Below the pieces are notes generated by a model. The model did not search any database, was not told the origin of the DNA, and worked only from the letters and a program-made list of their open reading frames with translations. From NCBI GenBank assembly GCA_030522415.1, contig CM060109.1, forward strand, positions 29,242,392 through 29,306,391: 64,000 bases of DNA, written 5' to 3'. Both the position numbers and the translations under genes were made by a program. The DNA comes from Channallabes apus. Taxonomy: Eukaryota > Chordata > Actinopteri > Siluriformes > Clariidae. Position 1 is the first letter of the stretch. Every line of letters starts with the position of its first letter. This document shows positions 50,720 to 62,425 of this stretch, one piece after another.

Positions 50720-53700
50720 TTGAATACACCTTCTGCTTCAGTGTTTTTTCGTTATTTTTTATAATTTTCAACATGGATGTAGATCAATACTGAAGACATT
50801 CACACTTTGGAAGAACACTTACAGAATTATGTAGTAAACAAAAAAATGTGTAAAAAAAACACAGAATATGTTTTAGATTTTAGTCCACAATTAGCTGTGA
50901 TGATGGCTTGGCACACTCATGGGTTTCTCTCATCAGATTCATGAGGTAGTCACCTGGAATGGTTTTCAATTCAAAGATGTGCCTTAGCAAAGCTTAATCC
51001 GTGACATTTCTTGCCTTCTTAATGTGTTTTAGACCATCAGTTGTCAATACCCCATAAGTACTACTACAACTATACAAAGTCCATTTTATGACAAGGGACA
51101 CTCAGTTAAGTAAAGAAAGTCAAGACAGTCCATCAATACTTTAGGAAATGCAGGTCAGTCAATCCAAAAAAATCTGAAGACCTTTGACTGTATCCCCGAG
51201 TGCAGTAGGCAAAATAATCAAACAGTGTGATGGAACTGGCTCTCAGAAGGACTGGCCCAGGAGAGGAAGACCAAGAAACCACACATTTACAGCACTTAAG
51301 ATTGTAGCCCACATAAATGCTTATTGGAAATAAAGTCTTATAAAGTACATAATTCCATATGTGTTCTGTCACAATTCTAATGTCTTTGAAACAATAAAAA
51401 ATAAAGAAAACCCATTAAATAATGTATGTCTGTATCTACCCGCACTGTCTATATAATTTTTTTCTGCTTTCAGAGGTACATCTTCGACAGTCTTCTGACT
51501 AACAGCTCTCATTCCAGTCTCTCACCTAAAAATAGTCTTCTGCTCAGCCCAGTGTGCACAAGAGTAAAAAAAAAAAATGGCACGGAGCTGAGACTATGTA
51601 AGAAACGCTTGTGTTCCTCCCCATCCTTTTCTTCACTCTCTATTAGCTTAAGTGCACACAACCTGGGCTAAATGAGTTATTCTGTCTCCCTTACATTCAT
51701 AGCACCTCTTTCCTTTCCTCCATATAGTGCTCTGTACAAAATGTAACATACTAATACTACCAGACTAAGCAAAAGGACCCATAACCCTTATAGGCCTTCA
51801 TTCAGCAATAGCATCACGGCTCAAATGTTTTGAATGAGACTGTCACTCATGATTTTCACCTCTCCCCCCTTGATGCCAAGCATGCTGGCTCTTACTCACC
51901 AAGATACGATCATGTTGTGACGTCATACCACTACTTGGACAAACTGAAAAGCCGTATTTTTCAACACCATGACAGAAAGAGAGATGGAGTACGCTAGAAT
52001 ACAAGTGGGGGTTGTTTGTGAAAAATGCCTCTGTGGTGAGTCATAGTTGGGGTCATTAACATCTTGTCTTTGAAGCTGTTTGTAGAGAAGTCCGTCAGCT
52101 TAACCCCGACCTTAACTATGGCAGCCCCTCTCTTTTCACCACACTGAAACAAAGCCAGCCCTCCACTGCCATTCCCAAAATGCATTCTGAGAAGTGGGTC
52201 TGTGAAAGGCGCACTGTGTGCCATGTTTGGTGAGGGCCACAATGGGGTGCTTGGGACTTTGCCACCCTTGGGGGAGCAACCATCCACCTGGCAGTGAAGC
52301 AGCAATGTTGTCTTTTCACTGGGGAGAAGATGAAACGTCTGAATAGCAAATTGCCCCTGACAAGCGTTGTATTTCAGAGAAAAACTGATGAAGTAATGTA
52401 CACCAGGAAGACACACCTACAGTATAATTACATTATTACCCGTCTACTCGCTAAGAAAAGTTGGTAATTAAACACATTGTAGTTACTCTGTAATTAATCC
52501 CTTGAGCAATCTCTTCATTTCTTACACATTCATTTTCTTCTCTGCAAAACAAATTTAAGTTGGAAATAACAGACTGCGCTTCATGAAATAGAAAATGACA
52601 AAATAAATTGCTGAAATATAATTTTTTTTTTTACTGGTGGAATCCCTTGGGCCACAGTAAATCTTTAAGGAACAGGTCACACTGAAGTCGGTTTTCGAGA
52701 TGAAAGTCATAGCAGTTAAAATGGCAGCTGTGGAGACGATAATGAGTGTAATAGCACAGCACTCTCCAATGCATTTCTGCAATTTCATCTCAGTTATGTT
52801 TTTTTTTTTTAAAAACAACAACACACACTCGCAAATCTGTGTACACGTGTGTGTGTGGTCCCAGCCTACATTTCTGCAATGTTTTTCAGACCCAAAAATA
52901 CTGGACAAAGGTCTCTGCATCCTAGGGTTCATTTGTGATATGAAGATAATGCAGTAGTTGCATGCATTAACAAAACAGTGAGACTACTGTATGTTACATT
53001 AAAAAAGAAAAACTAAATTGCATTCAGTCTGGTTATTGAGGAAATGTCAATGTGTACAGCATGTGTATACAGCAGCTGGGAATTATACTGTTCCACTTAG
53101 AGTCTGCTTCTGCTGATAAGGCAGTTGTATCTGTTGTGCATGACTAATATTAGGTGTGACAACTAATTATGATCCATGAATATTACAAATGAGGAGCCTT
53201 CTCCCGCACACAGTATGTGTCTTGTGGGCATTTTGTAACACCTGCTTCTTGAAACAAACAGGGCATATGCATTGTTAAACTAGAGTGACATTTCTCCTTT
53301 ACCTTTTTGTCTTTCTGTTGACTGATGACGTGCACGTAACTACAGAACAGCTGAACAATATAAAATAAGAATTCCTTTTACACATCAGTGGTCAAACTAG
53401 ATATTCATCTCAATTTTGTATACAAAACCTGAAAAATGAATAAAATTTAATTCTTAACTTTTTTGTTGTATTTACTGTTTCTGTAAGGTCTGTAAACTCC
53501 GCCCAATTCCCAGCTTGGGCGATCCTTCTAAAACATCAAACTTTTAAGATTTGTAGGACCTCCTTGATCATGCTTCATTTTGATATTTAACACAGTTGCC
53601 TATTGAACCCATTTGTTCCCCTGCACTGAGCACCACCCGGACGGATGTGACAGAACTGCAGATGCCTTTTCATTATTGTCCGACAACCCTTATCCCCACA

Positions 53701-56700
53701 CAAAGGAGTGTACATATGCATTTTATTACCTCCCCATACCAAACTCTGCCCGAAACACTTATGCTTGCCCATTCTAGAATCTGCACCACAAACAAAAACA
53801 CACACTCTTTCTCCTTATTCCGGCAAACCCCTCTCTACCGGCCGTAGCCAACAGCTGTGCCGAAAAATTGAACCAGTGTAGTGTGGAGGTGCACACACTT
53901 GTTAGGCTGAATGAGGGGACTGCATATTGTGCTGATCTGTGTGAGCTGTGAAGATTGAAAGAGGAAATGGACAATTTTAGGAAGCTTCAGTGTTGTGCTG
54001 CAAAAATCATTTGAAGTTGCTAAAAATTATGATTACAGAAAAAGAGAGCTTGGTCAAAGCCTATGTCTATACCTCCACATGAGGGAAGTAATAGTGTCAC
54101 TACAGCATTGTCTTGCAGGGTTAAATGCACAGCATGGCTAAACCATTGTGTGTGTGTGACTATGACTGGTTGCTTTCATTTGAGATTAGGTAATTAGTGA
54201 GCACAACTGCTGCTAATCTAGTAAGCCGCAGTCCTTAGATATGCATAGTTGTGCATTTCCACTTTCTGAATATGCATATGTTCAGTTTCGAGCATAACAA
54301 CAAAAATACACTAAATTCGTCCACACATTTACATAAACAAATAGGCAAATGTCAGTTTTTCTAAAGAAACTGGCAACAAAACACTTCAAAACCAAAGACC
54401 ACCCCCTAGAGCCTTCTGTTCTCATGGTCTGACTTTTTCCCCAGCAAATGAAGATCACATAATAACCACCCAGCAACAAAGACCACATCAATAATTAAAT
54501 CTGGGCAAATTACAGGGGGAATTAATAACCAGTTGGAAGGATGAAATCAGCCCCGGCTCATCAGACTCTGATGTCAGTTGAAATTTGGGCAGCTGGCGAA
54601 AAATATCAAACCAGCACAGTTTAATGCGTCCATTTTTTTCTTTTTCGATAGGCTGCTCAGGATGTGCCCTACCTCCTAAAATACTCTAAAATACTCAATA
54701 ACAAATACTGCCTGGCCAAAAAACAGCCACCACTTTTCATTTACTGTAACTGTGCAAATAGGTAAGAGCCTTCCATTGGATGATTACTGCAGTGATGTTT
54801 GCATGTTTCAGTTACTCGGTTTCAGAAGGGACAAATTATTGTGCTGCGTTAAGAAAAGAAAACTAAGGAGATTGCGCAAATTTCTAAAATTGGTTTAAGA
54901 ACCGAAAACTCATTATTAAAACCTGAAAGGATAGTGGTGAACCATCATCTCTGATAAAGTAATGTGGCTGGAAAAACATCCTGAATGAGTGTGATGGGAG
55001 ATCAGTTAAAGGCTTGGTGGAATCAAATCGTAAAAAAACAACAACAACAACAACAACAACACCACAGAACTCGCTGTTAAACATAGCTGTGAGTTCTATT
55101 GTTGTTTTTGTTGATTTGTGCACATTTCCACACTCACAATGCCAATTCAAGGGGTTGGAATTAAACAGCTACTGTATGTAGGATTAAATTAGCTAAGAAG
55201 CGTAAAGAGTGGACTGTGGAGCATTGACAAAAGGTCAAAAGATCTGATGAGTACAGATTTAACAGGGTAAGAAAAGAGACAAATAAAGTGATGCACCCAT
55301 CATACCTATTGCTTACTGCCTGGGATTTGCTTTACGCAGTTGTCCGACTGTCCCATCATCAATCCAAGATCTTGGAAAAAAATTAAGGAAATTGTTGATA
55401 TAAATAATTGTGACATTGCACAAGCTTATCGGAATAATGTCACAGTTGTAATTAAAGCAAAAGGTGGTCCAATTAAATATTAGAGTGTATATCCTTTTTT
55501 TTGGCTGGGCAGTGTACATGAATGGTAGCCATCACCCTAATGCTCTAATCTCATAGTTTTTTCCTGATGCTGGTTGTTCTTACAACACCATATTTGGAAA
55601 AGCAGACCGTACATTAGATTAAATACTTGAATAGAATCCAAACTACTGAGATTCCCATAGATCCTTTCTAATGTCGACTGCTGTGTAGGACTTCCTGTTT
55701 TAAATGCAAACTGCTGCGGAGGGCAGTCACCTCTTTGGTCTCTTGTCCATGCAGCTGCAACATTACTTGTCAACGTCAATGAAAGGAGGTTGGCTTTGCT
55801 ACATTTCCTACTGAGTTAGAAGAGATTGCTTGCAGCTTGGCAGTTTTGATTATGGAATGTGTTAAATAAGAAACTGTTGAAATCGATGCCTCTTTAAACT
55901 TAAGGTATTTGACTCAAGGAAGATTTTAGAGGTCAAAAGAATGGGAAAAGATTAAGCCCTTGTCAGGCACTGGGCAATAATGGTATGACTTCTGAATTAT
56001 GTTAGTGTAGCCAGAGGTGGAAAGAGTAATAAAATTTTGTACTCAAGTAAAAGTACTGTTACTTTAGTGAACTTTTACTGAAGTACAAGTAAAGTTACCG
56101 TTATAAAAATCTACTCAAGTAAAAGTAAAAAGTAGCTCAATAAAAATTTACTCAGAGTAAAAGTTACCGAGTTACAGTTTTTTTTTTTAACAGCGGGGGT
56201 GGGATGAGGGATGGAACACCATTGCATAATAAATCTGTTCCCATTGTTGTGCTTGAAATCAAAGTGGTGGCTTAAATATGACCGGGGGTTTGCTTCATAA
56301 GAATTTGTTGGCATTTCACATTCAGCTGTGTGTGCATCACCGGCATCTGTTTTGTCCGTCTCCATCGTTCTTGTGAATTTAGCTCGCTTGTTCTTCCCGT
56401 CCATCAACCAATCAGTGCAGTGGTTTCCGGGGTGCAATTTTTTTCCTTCACCCGTTGTATTATTTGTATTATTTTTCATTTTAATTCATTTATTTTTTAC
56501 TCAGTAGCGAATATGATTTAAAATGTAGTGAAGTACAATACTTCAAACAAAACATACTTAAGTAAAAGTAAAATTACAGATTTTAAAAACTACCTTAAAA
56601 AGTAGAAATACACAAAAAAATCTACTCAATTACAGTAATGCAAGTAAATGTAATTCATTAATTTCCACCTCTGAGTCTAGCAAACCACTACAGTCACGTC

Positions 56701-57013
56701 ACGATATATTAGTGTGATTTAAAAAGAGGCTTTCACATAAACAAACTAATCACACTACATGTTTTAGCTCAGAGGTCAAGAGCAAAGGTGCAGAAGAACA
56801 CTTAATGAAGATGCATCATAAAAAATCTACAGTATAAATCACAGCTACATTTAATAACGAAAGTAAGAAAATTGTCACACACACACACATGATGAGAACT
56901 CACAGGTTTGTGACTAAACAGCTGGGTGGTCATAAGAATTTTTTTTCTTCAATTTTTCAAATTCTTCAATTTGAAATATTTGATCTGGAGTTGCTTCAGT
57001 TATATACAGTACT

Positions 57014-57075
<62 letters not shown>

Positions 57076-60000
57076 ACAAACACGCATACGTACATACAGT
57101 ACATGCAAACACAAAACAGTGGTTATATAGTATTTGTAAAATCATATCAGGACCACTGGGTATTACCCTTCTGCCAGATTTATCAAGTTTATCATATTAT
57201 TAAACATTACTCAAGTGTATAATATCAATATTATCAGGTCCCATTAAACAAAAGCAGAAAGAATAAAAGGAAATTCCAATCATCTAAATTAGAGATTTAA
57301 AAGGCTATAGTGACGTTCTGTCTCGTCTCCCTGTGTCACTACCACCCTCCAGTAATCACATGTACCTGCCGCTATTATTAATACTATTAATATCAGAATG
57401 ATCAGTTAGCTTGTTCATTTGTATCCTCTAGAGATGTAGTATACCTTACATTTTTAGGATACTATTTAATTTAATACTTTAACCACTCAAATTGATTAAA
57501 TTATCTCTCTCACCATTTATGTTTCTTTTTTTTACAATGTATTTCTGGCTTTTAGAAATGTTGATGGGGCAAGAATTTCACACAGGATTAATAATGTTCT
57601 ATTTTATCTTAAAATCCAGCTGCCTGCGAGCAGAACACAAAAATCACAAATAAGATTTTTTCTTTAATACAGTTCTCAATGCTATCCTTTCCCTTTTATA
57701 AATATTATACTGCATTGGGTTATTTGCCCTTTTTTACTCTAGCATACACTGTATGGTTTAAAGTTATGACTGTGCTCTAAAAGTCTATCCAAAACAGGTA
57801 CTGTAACATATATTTACTAAAAGTACTATAAGAGCATGGTGTACGATTACTCAAAATCATAGTTGCTGTTTTTGACTGTCTTTTAAAAGCACAAGGAACC
57901 TTTCCACACTCAGCACTGAAACATACTGTATACCATTTGATGTATTTGATTAGATGGTAATTCACCAAAGATCCTTAGCAGGTTGTCCTGCCATGAAAGT
58001 GTTTACCACTCAGCAATGAGGAAAGAAGGTTTAAGCTATGAGAAGGTGGGAGAGAGATAAGAGTTATGAAACCCAGTTGCTTCTTTAGGTGGAGGAGAGT
58101 GTGTAGATTTGACAGAGTTGCTTTGAACCTTTCTGCATGTCCTGTCTATTTACATTCCACCCTGGTCAATCCTCAGGCGTTATCTTCTACACAGCCATAC
58201 TTATACATAACAGACCCTCTTTTCCCACCCCTTCATCTTCATTCACAACTCCATTCCTCTCGTCTGTGATAGCAGAGCCAGACATCTCATCTTTTTTTTT
58301 TACTATAACCGGTGACAGCTCAAATCGAACTTAGTTCTTCCTCCAAGAGCCTCCTCCACACCATACAGTGCTGGAACATTTCAGCTAAACTCTTTCTTTC
58401 CAAAGCTTCTCACAGTGTGTAAGCGGTGCTCACTGGGTCTGCCACGTTTCTCGAGGACAGATTGTTCCTTTAGATTTTACACATACACACAAAGAATTCA
58501 GATAATGTGTATATGTTTAAACAACCTGCAGTATTTTTGTAAAAAGCTTTATGCTGCTCAGAGTCACGGCGAATCCAGAACTTATGCTTTGAACTGTGGC
58601 CACAAGACAGGGAGACACACTGAATGGGACAACAAGTCCCTAACAGGGCTCTAATCACACCTACGGGCAAATTTATCATTGCCAATCAATTTAGCATGAC
58701 TTTTTTATTAGTGGGAGGAAAACAGAGAACCCAGAAGAAACTCACACGGATACAGGGAGAACAAGAAAGTAACCCGAGCTGAAAATCAAACCAGGGACCC
58801 TAAAGCTGTGTGCTGGCAATGAAATACACATTAATATTGTTTTATGAAGTAAAACAAATAAGCAGTAAAGCAATCAGAGATTTTCTCCTTTCTATCAACA
58901 GAAACTTTCTAATGTCAGACAAACCCTGACAAATGACGAATAGTACAATAAGCTTTCAAGCAGAGATACAGGGGAGCCAAGGGATCATCATAACACAGGT
59001 CAATTCTTACATTACTAAAAATTAAATAACTATGGTGGTGTGCTTTGCTATCTATAAGCATAAAACTATAGTGAAATAGCTGTCTATAAAATAATGTCTA
59101 GCTTTTATTTCCAAATTTGTTTTTTAAGTTTAATTTTTTTTTATACTGTTGTCATGATTGATGCTCATGTGACACACTAACAAATACGAATCTTTAATCA
59201 GATGAAACAGAATCATTTCTGTATGTGTCTGATGATACCAAAAAATAACTGAATGTTCCGTATAATGGCACAAGGGAAGATGTATATTCATTCATTCATT
59301 CATTCATTTTCTGTACCGCTTTATCCTTATATACAGGGTCGCGGGGGCCTGGAGCCTATCCCAGGAAACTTAGGGCACAAGGCGGGGTACACCCTGGACA
59401 GGGTGGGAAGATGTATAATGGGAGAAAATGTTTCAGGCTGGTTTAAAAAAAAATCTGCTACTACATGGCATTCTATCAAATTATTCAAGTGACATAGATA
59501 CAGAAAGCAAATGCATCATGTGTACTGGGTTTTCCAGTTCAATGGTAAACGAGCCATTGGCTCTGTGTTGGAACTACACAGGACATTATGTTCCAGATGT
59601 GATTTAAATTGAGATATAAACCAAGAACATAGACACAGATTCACTGTAGTATAAATTCTTAAATCAATCTGAGTGCTTAATGTGACATGACATGAATTGT
59701 GTTTGAAGTACATAAAGACAAAAGCTTCTGAATCAAATCTTGTCTTGTCTTGGTGGTATGGTATGGTATTCTAAGAAAATGTGTTACAGTCATTGAATGT
59801 TTCCCCTACAGCAAGCCACAGGCAGAAAGCTCACAGAGAAATAGTTTTTCGGTCACGGGTGAAAACATAGTCGATATGTTTGCACACCTGCACCTGAGGA
59901 ACAATAGAGCATGGAGGAAGAAAAAAAGCACACACGTCCTTTTTTCCTACTTTACTAACTCTCATTGAAAGCACAGCTTAGCACCCAGCAGGATATGTAT

Positions 60001-62361
60001 AAACAGAGTGAGCATGACCAGACAACCCGGATTTACACAGTGATGCCATGGTAAACCTCCCTGCCGCCTTTGTACTGTCCGAACATGAGCAGTTGAGGAA
60101 TAATGATGCACGCACAAATCCACACATGAATGAAAGCATAAAGGAAACCCATGGGCATTATCAAAGCAAACACCACCTGCATGGGGAACAATTAAGCAAC
60201 TAGTACAACATGCTCACCAGCTTTCCATCAATAATTCTTCAGTCATGTGTCTGATAATCAGTTGAATTGACTACATTAACTGCATTGCTCAAATTTGCAT
60301 AAATATAATTTATGTTAAATCCACCTTTTCAAAGTGTATTCAAGCAGAGTCACTTTGTAACTGTAGTTTATCTTGTTTTATTAGAAGATTATACTATTAC
60401 ATATTTCAGGAAGAAATCTTTTCAGGGAGAGAACATGCTTCATTGTTGTAAGCTCAGAGGATTTTAATTCCCAAAGCCCTAATGTGCCAAAGGGCAGCAC
60501 ATACTGTACTGTATGCTGTAGAGGAAAAATACCTACTGCATGTTGTAGAAAGGTAGAGAATGACATGAAGGTGAAACTCGAAAGATTTGAATATTGTGCA
60601 AAAGTTCATTTATTTCAGTAATGCAACTTAAAAGGTGAAACTAATATATGAGATAGACTCTTTACATGCAAAGCAAGATAATTCAAGCCGTGATTTGTCA
60701 TAATTGAGATGATTATGGCATACAGCTCATGAAAGCCCCAAATCCACAATCTCAGAAAATTAAAATATTACATGCATAAAACAAGGATTGTACATACTGT
60801 AAGTTGTATTACTGAAATAAATAAACCTTTGCACAATATTCAGATTTTTTGAATGAAAGTTTCACCTGTATGTCCATCTCTGTGACATTTTAAACATTCA
60901 CATTTCACAAGGAAACTAGGGATATAGTGTCTACTGGGGGAAATTAAATTTTATAAATTACAAGGTTATGCTTATTTCATAGGTATTTTAATAAAATTTG
61001 CAATGTAAATTTAAATGCCCTGGTGGACAGTCCCGTCTCTTCTTCAGAAAACAGTTTAAGACATTTTGTGCAAGAGCAACTTCAGTACAATAAAACCATG
61101 ACAAATGCAAGTCTTTCCAGAATCAGGAACAAAACGCTATTCAAGCACCACTTTGTTCATTTCAGCATCTCTATTCTTGGCCGAAAACTTAACTAAAAAA
61201 AGTTAACAGCAGGTGCAGTCTGGACTAGCTGAATGGCTTGTACTTATTGGAATAAATGTAACTGGGTGCACTCAGGTTGCACCCGGCATTAGGAGCCATG
61301 CTGTTTGGCTCAAGTTAAAATTCTCAAACTGGCTGCTAGAAATGGACATTATAATTTGCAGGTTTTTAACTTCAGGCATTTTCACAGTCATGCCAACTAT
61401 ACTGTTATTTTTTCCCCAGTTCTTGGCAAAAAAAAAACAACTAACTGAGCACTGAGCAGTAGACGAAATCCTGGCAGCACTGTGATAAAGGTTTTACTTA
61501 ACAATTTACAATTGGGCGGCGCGGTGGTGTAGTGGTTAGCACTGTCGCCTTGCACCTCCAGGGTCCGGGTTCGATTCCCCGGCCAGGCTCGATTCCCGTC
61601 TCTGTGTGCATGGAGTTTGCATGTTCTCCCCGTGCTTGGTGGGTTTCCTCCGGGTACTCCGGTTTCCTCCCACAGTCCAAAGATATGCAGGTTAGGCTAA
61701 TTGGTGTTCGCAAATTGCCCGTAGTGTGTGAGTGTGTGTGTGTGTGTGTGTATGTGTGTGCCCTGCGATGGATTGGCACCCTGTCCAGGGTGTACCCCGC
61801 CTAGTGCCCGAAGTCTCCTGGGATAGGCTCCAGGTCCCCGCGACCCTGAACACAGGATTAAGCGGTATAGAAAATGAATGAATGAATGGATTTACAATTA
61901 CTAATTATTGAAATGATTTTCTCAAATAGTTCTCTCAAATAATCATGTAAACTTTCCCTCATATATTAAAAACTATACTGATACTGATGCAGTGCTTACT
62001 GATTGAATTAGAGGCCAAAGCTCACAGCTTTTTATTGCAGATGCAAACAGCAACAAAAGTGCATTGAAAACACTTAAAAATGCTGATTTGTGTGGGTGAG
62101 TTCTTGGCTAGAGTCATCTCCCTTGCCATACTTTTTTGCTTATTAGCAGGCATTCTGGTGGGGTCAGCTCTCTCAATAGCCCGGGCATGAATTCAGAGGG
62201 AAGGCACTAGCACTTCTCACCTCATCCAGCTTGTGGAAAGTGGAAAAGACTCGGCTTTGGCCCTCTAGGCCTGCTGCCAAAGCCTGAATGTTTGGCATTA
62301 GAACATGCATTTCTGAAATGAGCTGGCTCCTGCTCAGGTCCATTCTAACCTCTGGCGTGCT

Positions 62362-62425
<64 letters not shown>

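Noticed and set aside
51994..52416. 140-codon minus-strand frame that looks protein-like
   Set aside because: No family match, no matching splice sites joining it to sema5b, and all sema5b segments are already accounted for.
55681..55760. Candidate for the missing sema5b ATEW exon
   Set aside because: The peptide did not match. The correct exon was found at 50267-50329 with exact phase and splice sites.
61525..61578. Possible tRNA gene, from A and B boxes
   Set aside because: The segment is the head of a SINE with target duplications and recurs several times. It does not form a complete cloverleaf with an acceptor end.
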